Assembly: GCA_023426365.1 (NCBI GenBank)
Contig: JAFAAW010000015.1
Location: 1-31,899 of the forward strand
From: Pseudomonadota bacterium
GTDB taxonomy: Bacteria; Pseudomonadota; Alphaproteobacteria; Rhodospirillales; Magnetospirillaceae
Direction of reading: 5' to 3'
DNA length: 31,899 nt
Translations under genes and position numbers: made by a program
The notes under the pieces: generated by a model
The model's database searches: none
What the model saw: the letters and a program-made list of their open reading frames with translations, nothing else
Told to the model about the DNA's origin: nothing
Part shown: positions 15,224-23,466 of the stretch, piece by piece
How positions within the stretch are numbered: position 1 is the first letter of the stretch
Layout of the letters: every line of letters begins with the position of its first letter

Positions 15224-16653
15224 TGTTCGGGCGCAAGCGCGACCCGCTCGACCCGCCCTTTCCGATGCCGACCGAGCCGGTGGCGGCGACGCCGGCTTCG
15301 CCGCCCAGCGTCGCCCCGGCGCCCATCTGCGCGCCCGCGCCAGCGCCGGTCTGCGCCCCGGCGCCGGTGCCCGACCTGGCGGGGGCCGAGGATTTCCTGC
15401 GCACCGACACCTTTCTCGCGCTGCGCTCGGCGGTGTTCGCCGACATCAACGTGTCGGCCGCCGTCACCCGCTCGCGCGAGCAGGTGCGCGGCGACCTGAC
15501 CCGGCTGGTGGGCGAGATCGTCGCCCGCGACCGCCTGCTGGTCACCGTGGCCGAACAGGTGCGCGCGGTCGAGGAACTGCTGAACGACATGTTCGGCATC
15601 GGTCCCATCGAACCGCTGCTGGCCGACGACACGGTCACCGACATCCTGGTGAACGGTCCCGACCAGGTTTATGTGGAACGCCACGGCCGGCTGGAACTGA
15701 CCGCGCTGCGCTTCCGCGACAACGGCCACCTGACCAACGTGGCCCAGCGCATCGCCGCCTCGATCGGGCGCCGGGTGGACGAAAGCAGCCCCATGGTGGA
15801 CGCCCGCCTGGCCGACGGCTCGCGTGTCAACGTGGTGTTGCCGCCCTTGGCCATTCGCGGCACCTGCCTGTCCATCCGCAAGTTCGCCAAGCGCAACGTG
15901 ACGCTGCACCGCATGGTCATGCAGGGCAACCTGTCGGCGGCCATGGCGCGCGTGATGGAGGTGGCCTGCGCGTGCCGCACCAACATCATCATTTCCGGCG
16001 GCACCGGTTCGGGCAAGACCACGCTGATGAACGCCATGAGCCGGGTGATCGACGAGCGCGAGCGCATCATCACCATCGAGGACGCCGCCGAGCTGCAATT
16101 GCAGCAGCCCCACGTGGTCAGCCTGGAAACCCGCCCGGAGAGCATCGAGGGCGGCGGCATGATCGACCAGCGGCAACTGGTCAAGAACGCGCTGCGCATG
16201 CGCCCCGACCGCATCATCCTGGGCGAGACGCGCGGCGCCGAGGCGTTCGACGTGCTGCAGGCCATGAACACCGGCCATGACGGCTCCATGACCACCTTGC
16301 ACGCCAACACGCCCCGCGACGCGCTGACCCGCCTGGAAAGCATGGTGCTGCTGGCCGCCGGCTCGCTGCCGCTGTTGTCGATCCGCCGCCAGATCGCCAG
16401 TGCGGTGCAGATGATCGTGCAGCTTGAGCGCATGCGCGACGGCATCCGCCGCGTCACCCATGTCACCGAGATCGCCGGCATGGAAGGCGACGTCATCATC
16501 ACCCAGGACCTGTTCACCTTCCGCTATGACGACAGCACCTATGGCGACGAGGTGCGCGGCAGCTTCGAATGCTCGGGGCTGCGGCCGGTCTTCTCGTCGC
16601 GGGCGTCCTATTACGGCCTGGAAAAGGCGCTGATGGAGGCCATGCAGTCATGA
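15223..16653 (+). CDS. cpaF: Pilus assembly motor ATPase CpaF/TadA
   Basis: This 476-residue secretion-superfamily hexameric ATPase powers pilus assembly (and possibly retraction) at the inner membrane. The N-terminus is a Pro/Ala-rich tail with PAPAPV-type repeats (about 15-50). The conserved part begins near residue 60 and includes the N-terminal domain VEELLNDMFGIGPIEPLLADD and TDILVNGPDQVYVERHGRLE. Walker A is SGGTGSGKTT at about 258-267; the Asp box is ITIEDAAELQL, Walker B is RPDRIILGETRGAEAFD, and the His box is GHDGSMTTLHANT. ATG 15223 overlaps the cpaE TGA; GGAGGG lies 5 nt before it. An in-frame GTG at 15211 is the alternative. Confidence 0.94.
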   Translation: MFGRKRDPLDPPFPMPTEPVAATPASPPSVAPAPICAPAPAPVCAPAPVPDLAGAEDFLRTDTFLALRSAVFADINVSAAVTRSREQVRGDLTRLVGEIVARDRLLVTVAEQVRAVEELLNDMFGIGPIEPLLADDTVTDILVNGPDQVYVERHGRLELTALRFRDNGHLTNVAQRIAASIGRRVDESSPMVDARLADGSRVNVVLPPLAIRGTCLSIRKFAKRNVTLHRMVMQGNLSAAMARVMEVACACRTNIIISGGTGSGKTTLMNAMSRVIDERERIITIEDAAELQLQQPHVVSLETRPESIEGGGMIDQRQLVKNALRMRPDRIILGETRGAEAFDVLQAMNTGHDGSMTTLHANTPRDALTRLESMVLLAAGSLPLLSIRRQIASAVQMIVQLERMRDGIRRVTHVTEIAGMEGDVIITQDLFTFRYDDSTYGDEVRGSFECSGLRPVFSSRASYYGLEKALMEAMQS

Positions 16654-17642
16654 GCGCCGGACTTGCGCCCGAGGACGTCATCGCCGCCGGCGGCTTCGTC
16701 GCCGTGATCATCGCCGCCCTGGGCTATCACGCCCTGCGCTCGGCGGTGGTCAGCAGCCCGCGTTCGCGCATGCGCCAGCGCGTGCTGGACAGCGTGGCCG
16801 AGGTGGCGCCCGCCGGCGCCGGCCCGGCCGCGGAAGGCGACGAAGTGGCGGCGCGGCGGCGCAAGCGGACGGGGTCGGAAAGCGCGCTGGCCCGCATGCT
16901 GGCCGCCGCCCACGAACAGGCCCAGCACATGGGCGGCAGCGCCGGGCTGCGCTGGATCGCGGTGATGGGCGTCGCCGCCCTGGTGGCGGGGCTGGCGCTG
17001 CCGTTGTGGCTGGGGCTGTCGGCATGGGTCGCCGCCGCCATCGCCCCGCTGGCCGGTGTCACCGGCATGGCGGTGGCCTTCGTGGTGCAGGTGCGCCGCT
17101 ATCGCGCCCGCTTCCTGGCCGGCTTTCCCGACGCCCTGGACCTGATGATCCGCGCCGTGCGCGCCGGCGTGCCCGTGGTGCAGGCCATCATCAGCGCCGG
17201 GCGCGAGCTGCCCTATCCGGTGGGGCGCGAATTCCGGTTGATGGGCGACGCCCTGCGCCTGGGCATGGACGCCCAGGAGGTGATGGAAGCCGCCAGCAAG
17301 CGCATCGGCGTGCCCGATTTCCGCTTCTTCGTGGTGTGCCTGCAATTGCAGCGCGAAACCGGCGGGCCGCTGGCCGACACGCTGGAAAACCTGTCCGCCA
17401 TCATCCGCGCCCGCCGCGAGGTGCGGCTCAAGACCCGGGCGCTGACCGCCCAGGGCCGCGCCGCGGCCAAGATCATCGCCCTGGTGCCGTTCGTGGTGAT
17501 GGGCGCGCTGAAATTCGTCGGCGCCGATTACATCGACGTCCTGTTCGACACCGAACGCGGGCAGAAGCTGCTGTATCTGGCGCTGGGCCTGATCCTGACC
17601 GGGCTGGTGGTGATCGCCCGCATGTCGCGGCTGGAGGATTGA
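16650..17642 (+). CDS. tadB: Pilus platform protein TadB
   Basis: This 330-residue integral inner membrane protein has a T2SSF/GspF domain. It has an N-terminal helix (IAAGGFVAVIIAALGYHAL), a basic stretch (ARRRKRTG), a pair of helices around residues 105-150, the cytoplasmic T2SSF helical domain from about 155 (FLAGFPDALDLMIRAVRAGVPVVQAI, LQRETGGPLADTLENLSAIIRAR), and C-terminal helices ending VVIARMSRLED. With TadC it forms the platform that the CpaF motor turns. ATG overlaps the cpaF TGA as ATGA, indicating coupled translation. Confidence 0.92.
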   Translation: MSAGLAPEDVIAAGGFVAVIIAALGYHALRSAVVSSPRSRMRQRVLDSVAEVAPAGAGPAAEGDEVAARRRKRTGSESALARMLAAAHEQAQHMGGSAGLRWIAVMGVAALVAGLALPLWLGLSAWVAAAIAPLAGVTGMAVAFVVQVRRYRARFLAGFPDALDLMIRAVRAGVPVVQAIISAGRELPYPVGREFRLMGDALRLGMDAQEVMEAASKRIGVPDFRFFVVCLQLQRETGGPLADTLENLSAIIRARREVRLKTRALTAQGRAAAKIIALVPFVVMGALKFVGADYIDVLFDTERGQKLLYLALGLILTGLVVIARMSRLED

Positions 17643-17646
17643 CGCC

Positions 17647-18597
17647 ATGACCGCCGACATCTTCCAGCTTCTGGCGTTGGGCGCGGTGCTGGCGGTGGTG
17701 ACGCTGCTGTCGCTGCGCCTGAATCGCCCCGAGGCGCGCGCCGCCGACCGCGCCCGCGAGGTGGTGCGCGAGGCGGGCGGTGCCGCATCACAGGCCCGCG
17801 CGGCAGAGGGCGAGGACGAGGAGCGCGCCCCCCTGCACGTGCGCGCCGGCAGCCTGATGGCGCGGCTGGGCGACCGGCTGCCGCTGTTCAACGCCAAGCA
17901 GCGGCGCGAGGTGCGCAACATGCTGCTGACCGCCGGGTTCCGCCAGTCCCATGCCCTTTCGGTGTTCATCACCGTCAAGCTGATCGCCGGGGCGGTGGGC
18001 GGCATGGGGGGCGTGCTGGCCATCCGGCTGCTTGCGGACGGCATCTCGCCGGTGGTGCCGGCCATGCTGGTGCTGGGCGGGCTGCAGGTGGGGCTGATGC
18101 TGCCGGAGATCGCCCTGCGCAAGCGGGTGGCGGCGCGGCGGGCCGCCATTCACCGGGCGTTGCCCGACGCGCTGGACCTGATGGTGATCTGCACCAATGC
18201 CGGCTACAGCCTGGGCGCCAGCATCAAGCGCCTCAGCCTGGAGATGCGGCCGGTATGCCCGCCGCTGGCCCACGAATTGGAAATCACCGCCCACGAGATC
18301 CAGATGAACGCCGACCCCGTCGAGGGCCTGCGCCATCTGGCCGAGCGCACCGGGGTGGAATCGCTGCGCAGCCTGGTGGCGACGCTGATCCAGGCGCACC
18401 AGTACGGCACCCCCATCACCCAATCGCTCAAGACCCTGGCGCGCACCGAGCGCACCACCCGCATCCTGACGCTGGAGGAAAAGGGCGCCAAGCTGGCGAC
18501 CAAGCTGACCATGCCGATGATGCTGCTGATCCTGCCGGCGGTGATGCTGATCTCCGGCGGCCCTGCCTTTCTGCGCATGATGGAGGCGTTCAAATGA
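17647..18597 (+). CDS. tadC: Pilus platform protein TadC
   Basis: This 316-residue protein is the second T2SSF-domain inner membrane platform protein. It shows an N-terminal helix (FQLLALGAVLAVVTLLSL), an acidic linker (EGEDEERAP), two central helices (residues about 105-150), the conserved ALPDALDLMVICTNAGYSLGASIKR, a Glu-rich segment HELEITAHEIQMNADPVEGLRHLAERTG, and C-terminal membrane helices around MPMMLLILPAVMLISGGPAF. GGAGG at 17632-17636 lies in the end of tadB. Its stop overlaps the tadD start. Confidence 0.92.
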   Translation: MTADIFQLLALGAVLAVVTLLSLRLNRPEARAADRAREVVREAGGAASQARAAEGEDEERAPLHVRAGSLMARLGDRLPLFNAKQRREVRNMLLTAGFRQSHALSVFITVKLIAGAVGGMGGVLAIRLLADGISPVVPAMLVLGGLQVGLMLPEIALRKRVAARRAAIHRALPDALDLMVICTNAGYSLGASIKRLSLEMRPVCPPLAHELEITAHEIQMNADPVEGLRHLAERTGVESLRSLVATLIQAHQYGTPITQSLKTLARTERTTRILTLEEKGAKLATKLTMPMMLLILPAVMLISGGPAFLRMMEAFK

Positions 18598-19367
18598 AGC
18601 GGCTGGCCTTGGTGGTGGCGGGCGTGTTGCCCTTGCTGGCGGCCTGTGCGGCCCAGACGCCCGGCGAGGGGTGGAAGGTCTCCTCGCCGGCGGCGGAAAG
18701 CAATGCGCGGCTGGCCCGCGCCAGCCTGGACGGCGGCGATCCCGGGGCGGCCATGGCGCTCTACCAGCAAAGCCTCAAGCGCAATCCCGACGATTACGAC
18801 GCCCGCCTGGGGCTGGCCGACGCCCTGTTCATGGTCGGCGAGTTGGAACGCGCCCGCACCGCCTATGCCGAGGCCGCCGCCCGCCGCGCGGACGCGCCCG
18901 AGCCACTGCTGGCGCTGGGCCGCATCGCGCTCATGAAGCGCGAATTCGCCGAGGCCGAGCGGCGTTACGCCGCCGCCCGCGCCGTCGCCCCCGACAACCC
19001 CCGCCCGCTGTGCGGCCTGGGCGCCGTTCTTGACCTGCAAGGCCGCCATGCCGAGGCCCAGGCCCTGTATCGCCAGGCCCTGGACGCCCATCCCGAGGAT
19101 GCGGCGGCGCGCAGCAATCTGGGCCTGTCGCTGGCGCTGGCCGGCCAGCCGCGCCAGGCGGTCAACGTTCTGCTGGATGTCGCCACCCAGCCCAGCGCGC
19201 CGCCCCAGGCGCGCCAGAACCTGGCGCTCGCCTATGGCCTGATGGGCAATGACGAGGCGGCGGAAAGCGTGCTGGGCGGCGAGATGGAGCGCACCGCCGT
19301 GCGCGCCAACCTGGATTATTACCGCTTCGTGCGCGGCCGTGCGGCGGCGCCGGTGATGGCGCCATGA
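18594..19367 (+). CDS. tadD: Tad pilus TPR lipoprotein TadD
   Basis: This 257-residue lipoprotein has a signal with LLAAC (Cys19 lipidation site) and then about five TPR-type helical repeats. These include GDPGAAMALYQQSLKRNPDDYDARLGLADAL, GELERARTAYAEAAARRADAPEPLLALGRI, REFAEAERRYAAARAVAPDNPRPLCGLGAV and GRHAEAQALYRQALDAHPEDAAARSNLGLSL. TadD proteins help secretin assembly or stabilise the machine in the periplasm. ATGA overlaps on both sides (with tadC and tadE) show tight translational coupling. Confidence 0.9.
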   Translation: MKRLALVVAGVLPLLAACAAQTPGEGWKVSSPAAESNARLARASLDGGDPGAAMALYQQSLKRNPDDYDARLGLADALFMVGELERARTAYAEAAARRADAPEPLLALGRIALMKREFAEAERRYAAARAVAPDNPRPLCGLGAVLDLQGRHAEAQALYRQALDAHPEDAAARSNLGLSLALAGQPRQAVNVLLDVATQPSAPPQARQNLALAYGLMGNDEAAESVLGGEMERTAVRANLDYYRFVRGRAAAPVMAP

Positions 19368-19918
19368 GGGGGCGCGGCGGCAGGGGGCGGCTGTGGGGCG
19401 ACCGGCGCGGCAGCATCGCGCTGGAACTGGCCCTTGTGCTGCCCATGCTGCTGCTGCTGACCGCCGGCGTGATCGAGGCCGGCCTGATGCTGATGACCGA
19501 TGCCACCCTGGAATTGGCGGTGCGCGCCGCCACCCGCTACGGCATCACCGGCGCCGGCGGCAACACCCGCGACGACACCATCCGCGGCAAGATCGGCGAG
19601 ATGATGAACCGCTGGAAGGGCGAGACCGGCACGCTCAAAATCGAGTTCAATGCCTATCCGTCGCTCGACAACATCGGCAAGCCCGAACCGTTCAACGACG
19701 CCAACGACAACAAGGTCTACGACCCGGGCGAAACCTTCACCGACGTCAACAAGAACGGCCAATGGGATTCCGACATGGCCGCCGCCACCGCCGGCGGCAC
19801 CGGCGACATCGTCATCTACCGCATCCAACTGGAGCGTCCGGGCTTCACCGGCGTGCTGGCGCTGGCCGGCGTCAGCACGCTGACCTTTTCCCGCCAGGTG
19901 GCGGTGGAAAACGAATAG
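19364..19918 (+). CDS. tadE: TadE-like minor pilin with EF-hand-like loop
   Basis: This 184-residue pseudopilin has a basic leader ending DRRG, mature start SIALELALVLPMLLLLTAGVIEAGL (Glu+5 present), and one membrane helix typical of TadE. Unusually, residues 112-123 fit a calcium-binding EF-hand loop: D112, N114, N116, D120 and E123 fall at positions 1, 3, 5, 9 and 12. A second partial loop follows (D127, N129, N131, D135). This suggests a calcium-stabilised periplasmic or surface part. TadE proteins are thought to be minor pilins or initiation factors. Confidence 0.87.
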   Translation: MRGRGGRGRLWGDRRGSIALELALVLPMLLLLTAGVIEAGLMLMTDATLELAVRAATRYGITGAGGNTRDDTIRGKIGEMMNRWKGETGTLKIEFNAYPSLDNIGKPEPFNDANDNKVYDPGETFTDVNKNGQWDSDMAAATAGGTGDIVIYRIQLERPGFTGVLALAGVSTLTFSRQVAVENE

Positions 19919-19931
19919 GGGGCGGGGCGGC

Positions 19932-20567
19932 ATGGCGGCGGCAACCACGAACAGGCTTTGGCGGGACCGGCGCGGCTCGGTGGCGCTCGAGGTGGCGTTG
20001 CTGTTCCCCATCGCCGTGGTGGTGCTGGTGGGCTTCGCCGAGCTCTATTTCTATGTCCGCGCCGCCACCATCATCGAGCGTGTCACCTTCACCATGGCCG
20101 ACACGGTGGCCAAGCGCATCAGCCTGGTGGACTGCACCCAGCAGAACAGCTCGGCCTATCTGGGCACCCATCTGCTGGCGGCGGAGCTGACCGCCCAGCC
20201 CCTGGGGCTGGCCAGCCAGGGCCAGGTGATCGTCTCGGGCGTCACCAACGTCAACGACAAGCCCCATGTGGCCTGGCAGCGGCGCAGCACCTACACCTTG
20301 GGCGCCAGATCGGCGCTGGGCGGCGAAGGCGCGCAGCCCACCTTGCCGGGCAAGCTGGCGGTCAGCGCCAAGGCCGGCGCCCAGGCCGACACGCTGATCG
20401 TGGCCGAGGTGTTCTATCGCTTCCAGCCGTTCGCCGGAATCCGCACCCTGCTGCCCGACCTGCCGGCCGAAATCACCATCGAACGCACGGCCTATTCCCG
20501 TGCCCGCCTGGGATCGCTGGCGACGCTGGGCACGCTGTCCGGCTGTTCCGGCCTGCCCAAGCCCTGA
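19932..20567 (+). CDS. Second TadE/TadF-like minor pilin
   Basis: This 211-residue protein resembles TadE in its first 40 residues: LWRDRRG, then SVALEVALLFPIAVVVLVGFAELYFYV with Glu+5. The rest is a periplasmic beta-rich domain with two or three cysteines (DCTQQNSS, GCSG). In many Tad loci this position is tadF. It lies 13 bp after tadE and 19 bp before tadG. No EF-hand-like loop is seen. The name TadF is by position and type rather than by a specific motif. Confidence 0.8.
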   Translation: MAAATTNRLWRDRRGSVALEVALLFPIAVVVLVGFAELYFYVRAATIIERVTFTMADTVAKRISLVDCTQQNSSAYLGTHLLAAELTAQPLGLASQGQVIVSGVTNVNDKPHVAWQRRSTYTLGARSALGGEGAQPTLPGKLAVSAKAGAQADTLIVAEVFYRFQPFAGIRTLLPDLPAEITIERTAYSRARLGSLATLGTLSGCSGLPKP

Positions 20568-20586
20568 ACCGCAAAGGTCGGACGTC

Positions 20587-22116
20587 ATGCCCATCCAATC
20601 ACCGATCAGGTTGTGCAAGGACCGCCGCGGGGTGGTCAGCGTCTATTTCGCCGCGGTGGTCACCGTCATGGTGCTGGCCATGGTGGCGGCGCTGGACCTG
20701 ATGCGGGTGGCCATGCTGCGGTCGCGCGCCCAGGCCGCGCTGGATGCGGCGGTGCTGGCGGCCGGGCGCAACCTGGCCGCCGAGCGCAAGGTGTGGGAGG
20801 AGGAGGCCAAGGCCTATTTCGCCGCCAATCTGGGCGCCAACACCATGGGCGCCATCATCACCGGCCCCACCGCCACGGTGCAGACGCTGGCCGATGGCGA
20901 ATACGTCAAGCTGGATGCCGGACTGACGGTGCCGCTGCTGATCACCGCCTTCACCGATACCGGCGCCATGGGGTTCGATCTGTCCACCCGCGCGCGCAAG
21001 AAGGTGCGCGCCAACCTGGAGATGGTGCTGTCCATCGACACCACCGGCTCCATGGCCGACAACGGCAAGATGGCGTCGGCGCAAAGTGCCGCGCGGCTGG
21101 CGGTCAGGGAAATGCTGGGCCTGAATTCCGGCGGCAACATCGCGGTCGGGCTGGTGCCGTTCAACGAAACCGTCAATGTGGGCGCGACGGCGACCACGCG
21201 GGGGTGGCTGGACCCCGCCAAGCCACCCCGCTACGACGCCGCCACCCAATGGAAGGGCTGCCTGATGGAGCGCCTGGACGCGGGCGGCATCTATGCGCTG
21301 GACGCCACGCCCCCCGATGTGCGGCCCTTCCAGGCCTACGGCGCCTCGCGCGGATGGACCACCAACGACTGGGTGTCCACCGGCGGCGGCAAGGGCAAAT
21401 ACGTCACCACCGACCATTTCGAGTTCCTGCACGGCCATCCCCATCTCGACGATCAGGAAGGATGCTCGCCGTCGCCGGCCAAGTTCCTCAGCAGCGATCT
21501 GACCGCGCTGACCGCCGCCATCGACGCCATGACGCCCAAGGGCAGCACCATGGTGGCCAGCGGGCTGGTCTGGGCCTGGCGCATGGTCTCGCCCGCCTGG
21601 CGCGGCGCCGGCCGTTGGGGCGACACCACCATGCCCAAGGACAAGGACCCGGAACTCAACAAGGTGGTGGTGCTGCTGAGCGACGGCGACAACGCCGTGT
21701 GGGGCTATGTGGAAGGCTATTGGTACACTTCCACCAACTGGCGCGGCCAGCCGGTGGACGTCTTCAACGACGACGGCAAATATTACTTCTTCAGCCCGTT
21801 GGGCAACGCCCGCAAGGTGCCGGCATGGGGCAACCTGACCGGCCAGAACAATGCCCAGGCCGACAGGCTGGTGTGGAACACCGACGCCCCCGGGGGCGTC
21901 GGCCATGTGCCCGCGGTCTGCCGGGCGATGAAGGCGGACGGCATCATCATCTTCACCATTCCGTTCGGCAACTCCATCTCGACGACCACCGAAAGCCTGC
22001 TCCGGGGGTGCGCCAGCGACCCGTCCAAATACCTTCGCGCCAAGACCGACGCGGAGCTGCAGGCCGCCTTCATGACCGTGGTCAACACGCTCAGCGAATT
22101 GGTCATCGTCGAATGA
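20587..22116 (+). CDS. tadG: TadG-like pilus protein with von Willebrand A domain
   Basis: This 509-residue protein has a basic N-terminus (LCKDRRG) and one helix (VVSVYFAAVVTVMVLAMVAALDLM). It continues into a large periplasmic or extracellular part with a vWA-type metal-ion-dependent adhesion site, LSIDTTGSM at residues 149-156 (D151, T153, S155). Later vWA elements are MTPKGSTMVASGLVWAWRM and VVVLLSDGDNAVWG. Unlike tadE, the helix lacks Glu+5, so processing by CpaA is doubtful. It may sit at the pilus tip or act in adhesion. It is the last recognisable tad gene. AAAGG lies 13 nt before the start. Confidence 0.9.
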   Translation: MPIQSPIRLCKDRRGVVSVYFAAVVTVMVLAMVAALDLMRVAMLRSRAQAALDAAVLAAGRNLAAERKVWEEEAKAYFAANLGANTMGAIITGPTATVQTLADGEYVKLDAGLTVPLLITAFTDTGAMGFDLSTRARKKVRANLEMVLSIDTTGSMADNGKMASAQSAARLAVREMLGLNSGGNIAVGLVPFNETVNVGATATTRGWLDPAKPPRYDAATQWKGCLMERLDAGGIYALDATPPDVRPFQAYGASRGWTTNDWVSTGGGKGKYVTTDHFEFLHGHPHLDDQEGCSPSPAKFLSSDLTALTAAIDAMTPKGSTMVASGLVWAWRMVSPAWRGAGRWGDTTMPKDKDPELNKVVVLLSDGDNAVWGYVEGYWYTSTNWRGQPVDVFNDDGKYYFFSPLGNARKVPAWGNLTGQNNAQADRLVWNTDAPGGVGHVPAVCRAMKADGIIIFTIPFGNSISTTTESLLRGCASDPSKYLRAKTDAELQAAFMTVVNTLSELVIVE

Positions 22117-22150
22117 CCGCCATGCCCGCCATTACGGGGAACCCATAGCC

Positions 22151-22396
22151 ATGACCCGACCTTCGTTCCGCCCCGCGCCCTATCCCGCCCTGCCGGCCGG
22201 CGGGCAGAAATGCTACTATTGGGTGTGCGCCAGCATCGTCATGGATGCCGACGCCGGCGACGACCCCGGCGCCATCGGACGCGTGCATCAGGCGCTGTCC
22301 TGTGCGCAAGACGATGGCTGCGTGCGCGCCGCCGATTGCCGCGAGATGACGCTGGCCGCGCTCGCCCGCCTGCTGTGCCAGAGGGGGCGCGAATGA
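22151..22396 (+). CDS. Small cysteine-rich hypothetical protein (81 aa)
   Basis: No family recognised. It has six cysteines: C21 and C26 in QKCYYWVCASIV, then C51, C57, C63 and C76. The C-x4-C and C-x5-C-x5-C spacing suggests a metal site or disulfides. There is no signal peptide; the N-terminus is proline-rich (SFRPAPYPALPAGG). A GGGGAA lies about 10 nt before the ATG. It starts 34 bp after tadG, on the same strand, and the response regulator gene begins 84 bp later. It could be a small accessory of the pilus operon or an unrelated gene. Confidence that it is expressed is moderate. Confidence 0.55.
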   Translation: MTRPSFRPAPYPALPAGGQKCYYWVCASIVMDADAGDDPGAIGRVHQALSCAQDDGCVRAADCREMTLAALARLLCQRGRE

Positions 22397-22480
22397 TCGG
22401 TGCGCCCACTTCTCGGCCGCGGGCAGATTGGGTATGATCCGGCATCCAGCGTAGCGCCGCTGACAGCAAGGGCGGGCGGA

Positions 22481-22843
22481 ATGCCGAAAAATGTTCTGAT
22501 TGTGGACGACAGCCGGTTTTCGCGGCTGTCGCTTCGGGCGATTGTCGCGGACAAGTTTCCCGACTGGTACATCTGCGAGGCGGCGAACGGGGCGGACGCC
22601 CTGGGCATCGCCGCCGAGATGATGCTGGATTACGTCTTCCTCGACTACAACATGCCCGGCGATGACGGCCTGACCGTGGGGCGCGCCATCCACGCGCGCC
22701 AGCCCCAGGCGCGGCTGGCCATGGTCACCGCCAACGTCCAGGGCGCCCTGGCCGAGGAGGTGCGCGCCGCCGGCATCGAGTTCATCGGCAAGCCCATCCG
22801 GGCCGAGGCCATCGTGGAATTCCTGACGCGGGCGCAATCATGA
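22481..22843 (+). CDS. Single-domain response regulator (CheY-like)
   Basis: This 120-residue protein is a receiver domain only. It shows LIVDDSRFSRLSLR (acidic pair D9/D10), phosphoacceptor D55 in FLDYNMPG, T84-region MVTANVQ, and the conserved Lys in FIGKPI. With no output domain, it probably acts by protein contact or phosphotransfer. Its stop overlaps the start of the CheC-type gene, and the kinase gene follows directly. A TATGAT at 22433-22438 could be the -10 element of a promoter for this trio, but no good -35 is seen. Confidence 0.9.
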   Translation: MPKNVLIVDDSRFSRLSLRAIVADKFPDWYICEAANGADALGIAAEMMLDYVFLDYNMPGDDGLTVGRAIHARQPQARLAMVTANVQGALAEEVRAAGIEFIGKPIRAEAIVEFLTRAQS

Positions 22844-23466
22844 CCATCGTGCTGGACGACATGGAGCGCGACGTCGTCACCGAGCTGTTCAATATCGGTG
22901 TCGGTCATGCCGCCGCCGCGTTCGGGCAGCTCACCCGCGAAAAGGTCCAACTGGCGGTGCCCCGCGTGGACATCGTCAGCTACACCGAGGCGTCCGACCT
23001 GCTGGCCACCGCCACCGGCGAGCCGATGATCGGCATCCGCCAGGATTTCGAAGGCCCGCTGACCGGGGTGGCGGCGCTGATCTTCCCCGAGCGCCGCAGC
23101 CTGGAAATCGTGCGTGCCGCCATCGACGACCGTTTCCCGCTGGACGACGTCAGCGAGCTTGAGCGCGAAACCCTGCTCGAGATCGGCAACATCATCCTCA
23201 ACTCCTGCCTGGCGTCCATCTCGGACATGCTGGGGATGACCACGGCGGCCTCGCTGCCCCATCTGGTGCACAGCACGCCGCCGGAGCTGCTGGACAATCT
23301 GTCGGCGCGCACCTCCATCGACCGCATCGTGCTGTTCCTGCACATCGATTTCAGCGTCAGCCGCCTCAACGTCAGCGGCTATCTGCTGTTCATCCTGGGC
23401 GTCGAGGGGTCGGCGCGTTTCCTCGATGCGGTGCGCGGGCTGATCCAACGCTCGGGGCACGGCTGA
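22840..23466 (+). CDS. CheC-type response regulator phosphatase
   Basis: This 208-residue protein is of the CheC/CheX/FliY class, which removes phosphate from CheY-like receivers. The consensus D/S-x3-E-x2-N-x22-P is met exactly at D11, E15, N18, P41. It is met again in the second half (ETLLEIGN with Pro 23 residues later), where Glu replaces the first Asp/Ser. Both half-sites therefore appear usable. It is tightly coupled (ATGA) to the response regulator before it and shares one base with the kinase gene after it. The likely substrate is the neighbouring receiver protein. Confidence 0.87.
   Translation: MTIVLDDMERDVVTELFNIGVGHAAAAFGQLTREKVQLAVPRVDIVSYTEASDLLATATGEPMIGIRQDFEGPLTGVAALIFPERRSLEIVRAAIDDRFPLDDVSELERETLLEIGNIILNSCLASISDMLGMTTAASLPHLVHSTPPELLDNLSARTSIDRIVLFLHIDFSVSRLNVSGYLLFILGVEGSARFLDAVRGLIQRSGHG

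Noticed and set aside
22210..22437. Arg-rich frame overlapping the cysteine-rich protein gene
   Set aside because: It is Arg/His/Pro-rich with no ribosome site, and it is out of frame with the better-supported 81-residue protein.
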